A DNA stretch of 64,000 bases from Pseudoalteromonas rubra (GTDB lineage: Bacteria > Pseudomonadota > Gammaproteobacteria > Enterobacterales > Alteromonadaceae), in NCBI RefSeq assembly GCF_001482385.1, contig NZ_CP013611.1, forward strand, positions 1,426,001-1,490,000. The letters are read 5' to 3'. Shown in pieces: positions 19,433-28,232 of this stretch (position 1 is its first letter; each line of letters opens with the position of its first letter). The translations under genes were made by a program, and so were the position numbers. Below the pieces are notes generated by a model that was given only the letters and a program-made list of their open reading frames with translations, had not been told where the DNA came from and made no database searches.

Positions 19433-19462
19433 ATCTTAAACAACAACTAGACACTAGGTCAA
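19433..19462 (-). promoter_or_regulatory. Sigma70-like promoter of receptor 2
   Basis: On the minus strand TTGACC (19457-19462) and TAAGAT (19433-19438) are separated by 18 bp, matching the layout before the other two receptors. Confidence 0.55.
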
Positions 19463-19770
19463 CATAGTCTGATGTGTTTTTTGCAATTACCTTTATTGGG
19501 GACTTATATTATTAACAGTTTTTATATCATTTAGTGATCTTTAGCACATAGACAACCACATATTAAACATAAGGTTGTGAACGAAATGTTTAATATGGGT
19601 ACAATTTTTCCAACCCATCACACTGTGCTTGGAAACGATAGATTTCAGGGGAACAATGGGGCTTGCTGACCGATCAGAGGTCACTTTACAATCAAAAAAG
19701 ATACGAACGAGAAATATTCAAAGAAGGTAAGGCTAGAATATCAGACCCGCAGTGGACTCAGGAATAAGGC

Positions 19771-19797
19771 AAAAAAAAGCCCCTGACGGGGCTTTTT
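19771..19797 (-). terminator. Rho-independent terminator of TonB receptor 3
   Basis: GCCCC and GGGGC, extended by flanking A/T runs (AAAAAGCCCC against GGGGCTTTTT), form a 10-bp stem around TGAC, followed on the minus strand by further T. It lies 23 nt beyond the receptor 3 stop. Confidence 0.88.
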
Positions 19798-19819
19798 ATT
19801 GAATTAGTTCATCTGCAAA

Positions 19820-22453
19820 TTAGAAGCTGATGCGGTATCCACCGAAGATTTCACGACCAATGTGACCTGCATTATACAGAGGGTAATCTACGTAGAAACC
19901 ATTGTTATTGTACACTACACCTTTATCGAACAGGTTACGTGCACCCAGTGTGAATGTACCGTAACCATCGCTGAAGTACTTGATGTTCAGGTTATGTGTT
20001 ACATAAGTAGGCAAAGTTCCTGAGTATTCTACTACGTGTTGACCAGAATCAAGACGTTGCTTAGTCTCAGTTTGATACGTGTTGTCGATCAGATCTGTCG
20101 TCCAGTTAACAGAGTAGTTATCAACAGCATAGTTCACAGTGAACTGAGAACGAAGCTCTGGCTGCTCTGGTGCCTTCTTCGCATTGATTGTTGGACCACT
20201 GAAGTAAATGTCTTCACCAACTTCTGTCAGAAGTGTTGTTACATTTCTGAATTTGAAGTCACCATATGCGGTCTCTAGCTTGTAAGATACATCAATATCG
20301 AAACCTTTACGCGACATGAATGCACCGTTTGAATACTGTGTGTAACCTTTATCGATTGAACCGTCTGAATTGCGAACCAGTTTAACTGCTGGTCTTTCAG
20401 CAACCAGTGCGTCATATGCACCTGCAGACTGCAGGTCAACTAAGTCCTGAACCTCAATAAGGCTAATCAAGTTTTCTACTTCAAGCTCGAAGTAATCTAC
20501 TTTAATAGAAACATTTTCAAAGCCAGAGTAAACAACACCCAGGTTCATGTAGCTTGATTCTTCTGGACCCAACTCTTTATTGCCCTGACGTAGCTCTTCA
20601 TAGCTTGCTTCAGTACAATCAGATGCAGCAATACCTTGCTGTTCACAGAATACATAGTCAGTAGCTTTCGGGAAGCCTGTTGAATCAGCTGCATTTAGCT
20701 CTTTAAGAGATGGTGCACGGAAACCTTCAGAGTAAGAAGCACGAAGTAGCAAATCGTCAATTGGACGATAGTCAAGCTTCACGCTTGGGTTACCTTCACC
20801 ACCAAAGTCACTGTAGTCATCATAACGGTATGCTGCGCTCAGTGTCAGATTATCAAGGATAGGGAAAGCCACTTCATAGAACACGGCTGTTACATCACGC
20901 TCACCCGCACCTGAACTACCAGCGCTACCACCAATCAAGCCAGCTTCGTTTTGTGCATCATAACGAGAGTTCAGTGTCATATCGAAATATTCACCACCCA
21001 CATAGTGGGCAATAGCACCGCCTTCCAGCTCACCAAACTCAAAACCAACACCAGCAAACACATGATCTAGTTCACTTTGGTTTTCTGTGTAAGTTGTGGC
21101 ACGCATGTTAGCGATACCTTGCTCTGAATCAAGCGCAATATCATTTAGTGTATTGTGAGACAGACCCGCTTTGCTCAGATAAAAACGGCCAACATCGCGA
21201 TAGTCCAGACGTGCTTTGTGGTAAGAAACCTCCCATTCAGCCGTATCACCGAAGGCACCTTTCAGACCTAAAGTGTAATCTTGCTGGTAATCCGTTACTT
21301 CACCGTCACGGTTACCCAGTTGATACCAACGGAAATAGCCTTTCGTTACTTCGCCAGTAGGGTTATGTTCATTGTCTGCTGCCATATCATTCCAGTTTGC
21401 AGCTGCTGGTGCATAACGACCAAAAGAATCGTTACGGCTGAACATTGCACGACCGAAAAGCTCCAGGTCATCAGTGAGTTCATAGGTAATGCTCGCCATC
21501 GCCGAGTCACGTTTAGTCGACGCCATGTTGGCAGAAACGTCAGCATATGCATAACCACAAACCTGACCACCGCCAACACCGCCTAATGCACTACCTTGAT
21601 CAAGTACGCCTACGAAGCCGTCTACATTCTTGGTCAGCTCGTCACACTTTGGAGATGCAAGCATGCCGTTAGGACCTTTAACAGTCGCGCCAGAGTAGCT
21701 GATGCCGACAGTTTCATCATAAATAGAGATCAGGCCATCTTTGTTTTTATCTTCCATTGACGCGGCAGTATAGCTGCGATCACGGTCAAAAATAGGGTTG
21801 CGCTGTTGATGGTCGTAAACAAAAGTAATATTACCTTTATCAGAGCTTACACCAAATGCCATTGACATTTGCTTAGAGTCAGCACCTTCTGCTTCAGGAC
21901 GTCCTACCTGAATATCAAAAGACACCCCTTCGAAGTCTTTTTTCAGGATAACGTTGATAACACCCGCAATGGCGTCAGAACCATAGATAGCTGAAGCGCC
22001 ATCTTTTAGAATTTCTATACGCTCTACCGCTGCCATCGGGATTGAGCTCAAGTTGGCACCACCACCGTTCAGTGAAGGTGAGCTACCCATACGCTTACCG
22101 TCGATCAGTACCAGAGTACGACCTGCACCAGCACCCAGCAGGCTCACAGTTGATTGTGACTGTGCACTGTTACCTGAGCTTGGGATAATAGAGCCAAAGC
22201 TATTAGAAGTAACGCTTTGAAGTGCTTCGGCAACAGAGACACGGCCCTGGCCTTCGAATTCAGCGGTAGAGATTACTTCAACCGGGCTTGCACCTTCCAT
22301 GTCGACACGCTTGATACGCGAGCCTGTGATTTCAATGCGTTCTACTTTTTCGGCACCTTCCTGAGCTGTTGCTGACTGTGCGATCACAGCCGTAGACGCA
22401 GCACCAAATGCCAGTGCTAAACGCACGGCCTTAGTTACTTTAGTGTTCAACAT
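19820..22453 (-). CDS. TonB-dependent receptor, tandem paralogue 3
   Basis: An 877-residue receptor. The signal peptide (about 1-30) is MLNTKVTKAVRLALAFGAAS-like, nearly the same as in paralogues 1 and 2. A TonB-box-like VERIEITGSRIKR and plug motifs LVLIDGKRM and DGASAIYGSDAIAGVINVIL follow, then a barrel ending ISF. The plug is shared with the other two, but the barrel is more diverged and shorter. It is probably the oldest member of the local family, or a later arrival of the same family. The barrel motifs SEGFRAPSLKEL and LGARNLFDKG are standard for the family. Ligand unknown. Own promoter and terminator. Confidence 0.88.
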   Translation of the reverse strand: MLNTKVTKAVRLALAFGAASTAVIAQSATAQEGAEKVERIEITGSRIKRVDMEGASPVEVISTAEFEGQGRVSVAEALQSVTSNSFGSIIPSSGNSAQSQSTVSLLGAGAGRTLVLIDGKRMGSSPSLNGGGANLSSIPMAAVERIEILKDGASAIYGSDAIAGVINVILKKDFEGVSFDIQVGRPEAEGADSKQMSMAFGVSSDKGNITFVYDHQQRNPIFDRDRSYTAASMEDKNKDGLISIYDETVGISYSGATVKGPNGMLASPKCDELTKNVDGFVGVLDQGSALGGVGGGQVCGYAYADVSANMASTKRDSAMASITYELTDDLELFGRAMFSRNDSFGRYAPAAANWNDMAADNEHNPTGEVTKGYFRWYQLGNRDGEVTDYQQDYTLGLKGAFGDTAEWEVSYHKARLDYRDVGRFYLSKAGLSHNTLNDIALDSEQGIANMRATTYTENQSELDHVFAGVGFEFGELEGGAIAHYVGGEYFDMTLNSRYDAQNEAGLIGGSAGSSGAGERDVTAVFYEVAFPILDNLTLSAAYRYDDYSDFGGEGNPSVKLDYRPIDDLLLRASYSEGFRAPSLKELNAADSTGFPKATDYVFCEQQGIAASDCTEASYEELRQGNKELGPEESSYMNLGVVYSGFENVSIKVDYFELEVENLISLIEVQDLVDLQSAGAYDALVAERPAVKLVRNSDGSIDKGYTQYSNGAFMSRKGFDIDVSYKLETAYGDFKFRNVTTLLTEVGEDIYFSGPTINAKKAPEQPELRSQFTVNYAVDNYSVNWTTDLIDNTYQTETKQRLDSGQHVVEYSGTLPTYVTHNLNIKYFSDGYGTFTLGARNLFDKGVVYNNNGFYVDYPLYNAGHIGREIFGGYRISF

Positions 22454-22557
22454 GTGTTTTCTCCCTGGGCTTACGCGTAGCGGTAAGCATGAGTATTGTT
22501 GGTATTTATAACGAGCTTGCCGAGTAAATTTCAGCAGTCTCTGAATTTTCGCGACGG

Positions 22558-22587
22558 ATACTAATCGCGACCTGTGTTAAGCGTCAA
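22558..22587 (-). promoter_or_regulatory. Sigma70-like promoter of receptor 3
   Basis: On the minus strand TTGACG (22582-22587) and TAGTAT (22558-22563) are separated by 18 bp. The stretch GCGATTAGTAT around the -10 is identical to the one before receptor 1. Confidence 0.6.
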
Positions 22588-22793
22588 ACCACCCCCACTT
22601 AACAGATAGGCACACCAATAAAACAACGAAAACCCAAGCTTTTAACAGGGTTTTAAAGTTAATTACCACTCACTTCAAAATAAATGTATTTTTTAATTGA
22701 ATTCACATAGAGACTGTACACAAAGGACACAGGGACCAATATCAGGAAAGAAATGCAAGTCGCATTTTAGTTAAAAAAAATATTTTTAAATTT

Positions 22794-22840
22794 GGTTTGT
22801 TTGCTGCTTTTTTATGCAAAAAATAGTACCCAAACAAACC
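22794..22840. repeat. Extended perfect inverted repeat
   Basis: GGTTTGTTTG (22794-22803) and CAAACAAACC (22831-22840) are perfect 10-bp arms around 27 bp. Within the spacer TTTTTT-ATGC-AAAAAA pairs again, so a long hairpin or cruciform is possible. It lies 130 bp beyond the polB stop and about 210 bp upstream of the receptor 3 promoter. It may be a terminator, an operator or neither. Confidence 0.45.
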
Positions 22841-22969
22841 ATTACCAATTTTGTTAGTATGTATTTACATTCAAATAAAGCTTTGTTTCACTTGATTTTC
22901 TGTGATGAGCGTCAAATAAACGGAAAATAAATTTTGCTTACAAGCAGCTAAAAAACCGCTTGCACGCTA

Positions 22970-25312
22970 TTACAAATCTGAGGACCAATCCAGCGTTCGT
23001 TGACCATTTAAGGTAATGGCATCCAGGTCAACATCCGGTAGCATCTGGTAAATAGGTAAAATCTGTTTTTCTATATAGTGGCTGTAATCTGGGCTGGATA
23101 ACACGCCCTGAACCAGCCTAGGACCTGTTGTACTTATATAGTAGGCAACCTGGCTCCCCTTACCCAGGTTTCTCGCAGACCCACGACTATGTGCTTCTTT
23201 CGCAGCCCTGACATGAGGCGGGATATTTTTAACATAGGCATTCAGCGGTTTGCCCAGGCGTTTTTTATAGACCAACTTATTATCAACCTGACCGCTGTTG
23301 ATCAATGCGATGTATTGCTCCGTTACCGCAACCACATCTTCATTATCAAATAAGGCCCGGATCACCGCCTGCTGATACTCTTTGGCAATCTCAGTCCAGT
23401 CACTGCGCACCGTCTCCAACCCTTTGAACACCAACTCAGCCCCCGCCTCGGTTTGGATCTGACCGACATAACGCTTTTTAGATCCCGTTTCCTGACCCCG
23501 GATGGTCGGCATAAAGAACGGGCTATAGTGGGTTTCAAACTCAATTTCCAGATAACTGGGTAAACTAAACTGGCTGTCAACCTGCTGCGTCCAGCGTTGA
23601 TTAATTTCTTTCATCAGGCGCTCACCAAGCTGCTGGCACTGCACCGGAGCCAAAGACTCTGGCACACATACAAAGGTTGAATCTGTATCACCATAGATCA
23701 CCTCATAGCCCATTTCTTCAATCCAGCGACGTGTGGTCTGCATAATTTCGTGACCACGCAGGGTAATGGAGCTAGACAAACGCGGGTCATAAAATCGGCA
23801 CCCCCGAGACCCCAGCACCCCGTACAGGCTATTCATAATGATCTTGATGGCCTGCTGCAGCATTTTTTCGCCCCGATCTTTGGCTTCCTGTCTGGCTTGT
23901 GCCAACTGGGCTACCAGCTTAGGTAAATGATGATAGGTTCTGGAAAAAGCGCCTTCATTGAATCCGCTAATTGCATTGTCAGGGGCGATAAGCCCTTCGA
24001 TGAGTCCCATAGGATCGATGTGGAAAGTACGTATAATAGAGGGATAAAGGCTTTTGAAGTCCAGCACCAGCACATTTTGATATAACCCTGGCCGCGAGTC
24101 CATCACATACCCTCCAGGACTGTCGAATGTCAGGCCATGTTCCCCCAAGTTCGGCGCGATATAACCGCTGCGATGCAACAACGGCAGATACAAGTTTGTA
24201 AATGCAGCCACTGAGCCACCCATACGCTCGAGCTCAAGACCGGTTAACTGAGTTCGGGCAATAGCGAACTCAAGCAAAGATAACTGAGTAAAGATATCCC
24301 AGACTAATACGCAATCTTGCAGGTTATAGGCTGCAAGCGCAGGCTTATCATGGTGGAAAAGGCGGATGATCTCCTCCAGCCTGTCATCCTGAGTAAGTAA
24401 TTTGCTTTCCCCCAGCACCTGCTGGGCCACATAGCTAAGCTTAAAAGTTTCAAAATGGTAGGTGGCATTCTTCATCGTATCTATGCCATCCAGCACCACC
24501 CGACCAGCTACCAACACTCGGGTAAAATTTCCTTTGGATACCTGTATTGGGGTGCCATCCCGGCCAATACTCAATGAGACGCCTAATGCTTCTGAACGCT
24601 CATGAAGCACAACACAATCGAACTCAATCACGTTCCAGCCTATGATCACGTCTGGATCAAGGTGGTTAACTTCCTCGACTAATACCTGCAACAGAGCCAA
24701 TTCATCATCAACCCAGCGAACATCCACATCACTTGCCTGAGGGTCTCCAATCATGATGACGCGCCGCTGTGTTTGCGTCACCAGCCCAACTGAAAACAAC
24801 ACCCCTTCTCCACTACATTCTATATCCAGCGACAACATAGACAACTCAGGGACATAATGCGGTGCCGGTTTCAGCCGTGCTTGCTGGATCTCAATATAGC
24901 CGGCTTTTTTCACTGCATGACCGGATACCCAGGCACCACCACGTATAAAGCGCTCCATCAGATAACGATCCGCATGACGAATGTCAGCTTCATATAAGGT
25001 AACCTGAGAGCCCAGGTGCTCTTTGCACTGGTAGTAGCTACTTAATGTACGACAATAAAGGCCCGTCACAGCGGATTGATCAAAGTGTTTAAGTGCAAGG
25101 GGTCGGAGCTCCACCCCCTTGACTTGTCCCGCCAAGAGAGTATGCGCTTTTTCAGCCTCCTCAGTGCGAGTAAACAGCACCGCTTGTTGTGCCTCGGTGA
25201 TCACCTTTAACAAGCCTTCGGCAGATTTCAACCAGTAACAGAGGTGCAACTGGTTGTTAAGGTGGATTTGCTGCCGTGAAAGGATAAAGCCCTGATATAC
25301 CGCTTGTGCCAA
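22970..25312 (-). CDS. polB: DNA polymerase II (family B, PolB)
   Basis: A 780-residue enzyme, like E. coli Pol II (783), for damage-tolerant, proofreading DNA synthesis. The exonuclease motifs are present: SLDIE, GWNVIEFD and YNLQDC. The polymerase motifs are DFKSLYPSII, KIIMNSLYGVLG and YGDTDSTFV, followed by TGSKKRYVG. The start is TTG at 25312 with GGGG about 8 nt upstream; the protein then begins MAQA as in E. coli. The C-terminus ends QRTLDWSSDL rather than with the QLGLF clamp-binding motif of the E. coli enzyme. It is divergent from dinG across 67 bp with a LexA-like site, which fits SOS control. Confidence 0.93.
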   Translation of the reverse strand: MAQAVYQGFILSRQQIHLNNQLHLCYWLKSAEGLLKVITEAQQAVLFTRTEEAEKAHTLLAGQVKGVELRPLALKHFDQSAVTGLYCRTLSSYYQCKEHLGSQVTLYEADIRHADRYLMERFIRGGAWVSGHAVKKAGYIEIQQARLKPAPHYVPELSMLSLDIECSGEGVLFSVGLVTQTQRRVIMIGDPQASDVDVRWVDDELALLQVLVEEVNHLDPDVIIGWNVIEFDCVVLHERSEALGVSLSIGRDGTPIQVSKGNFTRVLVAGRVVLDGIDTMKNATYHFETFKLSYVAQQVLGESKLLTQDDRLEEIIRLFHHDKPALAAYNLQDCVLVWDIFTQLSLLEFAIARTQLTGLELERMGGSVAAFTNLYLPLLHRSGYIAPNLGEHGLTFDSPGGYVMDSRPGLYQNVLVLDFKSLYPSIIRTFHIDPMGLIEGLIAPDNAISGFNEGAFSRTYHHLPKLVAQLAQARQEAKDRGEKMLQQAIKIIMNSLYGVLGSRGCRFYDPRLSSSITLRGHEIMQTTRRWIEEMGYEVIYGDTDSTFVCVPESLAPVQCQQLGERLMKEINQRWTQQVDSQFSLPSYLEIEFETHYSPFFMPTIRGQETGSKKRYVGQIQTEAGAELVFKGLETVRSDWTEIAKEYQQAVIRALFDNEDVVAVTEQYIALINSGQVDNKLVYKKRLGKPLNAYVKNIPPHVRAAKEAHSRGSARNLGKGSQVAYYISTTGPRLVQGVLSSPDYSHYIEKQILPIYQMLPDVDLDAITLNGQRTLDWSSDL

Positions 25313-25339
25313 AGGGGATCCCCGCCTAGAATAGAATAC

Positions 25340-25355
25340 CTGTAATTATATCCAT
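25340..25355. promoter_or_regulatory. Degenerate LexA (SOS) box between polB and dinG
   Basis: CTGT-N8-CCAT (25340-25355), with an all A/T spacer AATTATAT, matches the gammaproteobacterial consensus CTGT-N8-ACAG at 6 of 8 fixed bases. It lies in the only space between two genes that are both SOS-controlled in E. coli (polB, dinG). The right half-site is poor, so binding is uncertain. Confidence 0.45.
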
Positions 25356-25379
25356 ACTTTTTTGCTTAAGCGATCCTAC

Positions 25380-27449
25380 ATGCTGTCAGATTCTTTAAAA
25401 AAAACCATCCGCCAGGCGCACACCAATATTGCTGAACAACTGGAAGGCTATCGCCCTCGCGCCGGGCAAAATTATCTGGTCGCAGAAATCGCTAAAACGC
25501 TGGGAGGCGACTATCACAAGTCTCAGCGTGTTTGCGTCATTGAAGCTGGAACCGGCACTGGTAAATCGCTGGCTTACTGTCTGGGCGCACTTCCCATGGC
25601 GTTGGCAAAAAAGAAAAAGCTGATCATCTCCACTGCCACGGTGGCTCTGCAGGAACAGTTGCTGAATAAAGAGCTGCCCTTTTTTAGAGAGCACTCCGGG
25701 CTCGACTTCAAATTTGACCTGGTTAAAGGGCGTCAGCGCTACATCTGCGTACAAAAACTGCTGGCTGCCGTGAGCGGCGAAGAGACACAAATGTCCCTGA
25801 TGCCCACCACCAGTGCGCCTTTATCTGCCATGGAGCAGCGCTGTTTACAGGAACTGGCGAAAGCCTATCAGGATAAACGCTGGCAGGGTGACAGAGATAG
25901 TTGGGCAGACACCATTCCCGACAAAGTCTGGAATCTCATTGCCTGTGATAAGCATGCCTGCCAACGACAACTGAAATCTCATAATCTGTGCCCTTTTCAT
26001 CTCGCAAGACAAAAAATTGCCCAAATGGATGTATTGGTGATCAATCACGCCTTGTTACTGGCTGATCTGGAACTTGGGGGCGGGACGATTTTAAGCGATC
26101 CCGAAGATACCTTTTACGTCATCGATGAAGCTCACCATTTACCACATATTACCCGCGACTTTTCTTCGGCTGCCGCAACCATTAAAGGCACCATAGAGTG
26201 GCTCGATAAGCTACTCAAATTCAGCGGTAAAATGGCCAATGTCGTGGTCTCTCAAAAAGCCATCGGACAGAACTTTAAACTTAACGATGCCGCCAATGAC
26301 GCCAACAAGGTATTACGCCAGGTCAGAGACATGCTGGATCAATCTGACTACAGCTATAATGATGATGACACGCACCGCTTTTTACATGGTGAAGTGCCAG
26401 AGCAACTGAAAGAACGGGCCAAAGACATTGCCGATGCGACTCAGGATGCACTTCGGGCACTGAGCAAGATGCATGATGCGCTTACACTGGACGTGAATGA
26501 CGGTGACGTGCAAGGGTTTATTGCCGATCCCATTTTGGCCGAAAGCGGCCAGTATATTAATCGTCTGGAGCAGCTCAATAAACTGTGGTTCAGCTATGCA
26601 ACAAAGGGCGAAGGCACACCTCATGCTCGCTGGATCAAACGTCTCGATTACAAACATCACCATGACTATTTGTTGTGCGACTGCCCGATAGAAGTTGGCT
26701 TTTACCTCAAAGATCACCTCTGGCGTGAGTGCGCCGGTGCCGTGCTGTGTTCTGCTACTCTCAGTGCCATGGGCAACTTTGATCACTTCGCGCGCGAAAG
26801 TGGGCTCAGTAATGAACCCGGCGTCAAATACATTAAAGCCGACTCGCCATTTGATTATGCTAAACAGGCGCAGCTGCATATTCCCCAAACAAAAACCGAT
26901 CCCACAGATAAAGCGTTTAGCGACTATCTGGCCGAGGCTTTGCCTGGTTTTCTGGACAAGAAAAAGGCCAACCTGGTGCTGTTTGCCTCCTACTGGCAGA
27001 TGGATCACGTTGTAGCTAAGCTACGAAAACAAAACTGGCAGATCCTGGTACAAGGCGAACTATCACGTGAAGAGCTATTGAAACGCCACCAGGCGGCCAT
27101 CGACCTGGGCGCGGGCAGTATTTTATTCGGCACTCAGAGCCTGTCAGAAGGACTCGATTTGCCAGGCAAATATCTCGAAAACCTGGTGATCACTAAAATC
27201 CCCTTCGCCGTGCCGACCTCTCCGGTAGAAGAAGCACAAGCTGAATTTATTCAGTCAAAAGGTGGCAACCCGTTTTTATCTATCACTGTACCGGATGCTG
27301 CCAAGAAATTAGTGCAAAGCTGTGGTAGACTGCTGCGCAAAGAAACGGATTCTGGCCGCATCACCATACTTGACAGACGCCTGGTTACTAAGCGATACGG
27401 CAAGGCGATGCTGGATACGCTGCCACCCTTTGCAAAACAAATAGACTAA
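25380..27449 (+). CDS. dinG: ATP-dependent DNA helicase DinG
   Basis: A 689-residue superfamily 2, XPD-like 5'-3' helicase that unwinds forks, R-loops and D-loops. Walker A GTGTGKS is at about 57-63, the DEAH box at 249-252 (VIDEAHHLPH), and the late helicase motifs are GTQSLSEGLDLPG and QSCGRLLRKETDSGR. The end RRLVTKRYGKAMLDTLPPF matches E. coli DinG. Four cysteines lie in the iron-sulfur region: Cys123, Cys189, Cys194 and Cys204. One ligand position differs from E. coli (Cys199 is missing and Cys189 is extra). I start at ATG 25380; a TTG 18 nt upstream is also in frame. The TSUP gene follows 3 nt after its stop, so they probably share an mRNA. Confidence 0.92.
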   Translation: MLSDSLKKTIRQAHTNIAEQLEGYRPRAGQNYLVAEIAKTLGGDYHKSQRVCVIEAGTGTGKSLAYCLGALPMALAKKKKLIISTATVALQEQLLNKELPFFREHSGLDFKFDLVKGRQRYICVQKLLAAVSGEETQMSLMPTTSAPLSAMEQRCLQELAKAYQDKRWQGDRDSWADTIPDKVWNLIACDKHACQRQLKSHNLCPFHLARQKIAQMDVLVINHALLLADLELGGGTILSDPEDTFYVIDEAHHLPHITRDFSSAAATIKGTIEWLDKLLKFSGKMANVVVSQKAIGQNFKLNDAANDANKVLRQVRDMLDQSDYSYNDDDTHRFLHGEVPEQLKERAKDIADATQDALRALSKMHDALTLDVNDGDVQGFIADPILAESGQYINRLEQLNKLWFSYATKGEGTPHARWIKRLDYKHHHDYLLCDCPIEVGFYLKDHLWRECAGAVLCSATLSAMGNFDHFARESGLSNEPGVKYIKADSPFDYAKQAQLHIPQTKTDPTDKAFSDYLAEALPGFLDKKKANLVLFASYWQMDHVVAKLRKQNWQILVQGELSREELLKRHQAAIDLGAGSILFGTQSLSEGLDLPGKYLENLVITKIPFAVPTSPVEEAQAEFIQSKGGNPFLSITVPDAAKKLVQSCGRLLRKETDSGRITILDRRLVTKRYGKAMLDTLPPFAKQID

Positions 27450-27452
27450 TCC

Positions 27453-28232
27453 ATGCTCGAATTTGCTTTAGACCCAGCTACCTGGGCTTTACTATGTACA
27501 GTTGCACTAGCCGCTGGTTTTATTGATGCGATTGCCGGCGGTGGCGGCATGCTCACTGTACCCGCCTTACTCACCGCAGGGCTACCACCTCATGTGGCAC
27601 TGGGCACCAACAAATTGGCAGCCAGCTTCGGATCGTTAACCGCCAGCTTCACCTATTATAAACAAAACCTCTTTAACCCAAGGTTTTGGGCCGCCTCAGT
27701 TCTGGCCACGGCCATTGGTGCTGCACTGGGCACTTTGCTGGTTGATTCACTGAGTATTGAATTTCTCAATAAGCTCATTCCGATCATCATTTTGTTGGTT
27801 GCTTTGTATAGCCTGTTTGGCAAAATGAGTCACAGCGACTCCATCGACTTACCGAAAAAGACAGGCGTGCTGAAAGCTAAACAGTGGCTACAAGGGCTGT
27901 CCCTGGGCTTTTTTGATGGTCTGGCTGGTCCCGGTACAGGCACTTTTTGGACAGCATCTAATGACATGCTATACAAAATGAGTCTATTACTTAATTGTGG
28001 TCTGGCGCGTTCAATGAACTTTGTCTCGAACTTCATTTCCCTGATCACGTTTGTCGCATTAGGTCATGTCAACTTTATGCTAGGGCTGACCATGGGTGCA
28101 TTTCTGATGCTGGGCGCCTGGCTTGGTGCGCATTCAGCAATCAAATTTGGCAGCCGACTGATTAAACCCTTGTTTAATGCCGTGGTGATCGTGTTGACCG
28201 CTAAATTAATAGTTGAGGCCTACATGGTATGA
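27453..28232 (+). CDS. TSUP family transporter (TauE/SafE, YfcA-like)
   Basis: A 259-residue integral membrane protein with about eight predicted helices and the family signature AGFIDAIAGGGGMLTVPALL near the N-terminus, repeated as a weaker GFFDGLAGPGTGTFW in the second half, as in this internally duplicated family. TSUP proteins move sulfite, sulfonates or other small organic anions. YfcA of E. coli has the same length and no settled substrate. Start ATG 27453 lies 3 nt after dinG, and its end overlaps priC by 4 nt (ATGA), so it is translationally coupled on both sides. Confidence 0.82.
   Translation: MLEFALDPATWALLCTVALAAGFIDAIAGGGGMLTVPALLTAGLPPHVALGTNKLAASFGSLTASFTYYKQNLFNPRFWAASVLATAIGAALGTLLVDSLSIEFLNKLIPIIILLVALYSLFGKMSHSDSIDLPKKTGVLKAKQWLQGLSLGFFDGLAGPGTGTFWTASNDMLYKMSLLLNCGLARSMNFVSNFISLITFVALGHVNFMLGLTMGAFLMLGAWLGAHSAIKFGSRLIKPLFNAVVIVLTAKLIVEAYMV

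Larger units (their letters stand above)
19341..19819. other. Intergenic region carrying receptor 2 leader and receptor 3 terminator
   Basis: This 479-bp gap holds the receptor 3 terminator at its right end. The receptor 2 promoter and about 85-nt leader are on the left. The leader has the inverted repeat TTACC-AAAAC-GGTAA (19407-19421) about 12 nt after the -10, a position similar to the palindrome in the receptor 1 leader. No gene was found. Confidence 0.5.
22454..22969. other. Intergenic region between receptor 3 and polB
   Basis: This 516-bp AT-rich gap carries the receptor 3 leader and promoter on the left and an extended inverted repeat (22794-22840) further right. The leader contains GCTTAC-N8-GTAAGC (22469-22488) directly before the ribosome site CAGGGAGAA, so this receptor too has an inverted repeat in its leader. 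No gene was seen. No clear terminator for polB was found unless the long inverted repeat serves as one. Confidence 0.5.

Noticed and set aside
16045..22969. Riboswitch or mobile-element origin for the tandem receptors
   Set aside because: The leaders are short with only small inverted repeats. No transposase, direct target repeats or known riboswitch core was seen; simple tandem duplication is enough.
26382..27008. Antisense frame of 208 codons within dinG
   Set aside because: Shadow of a conserved helicase; no independent support.
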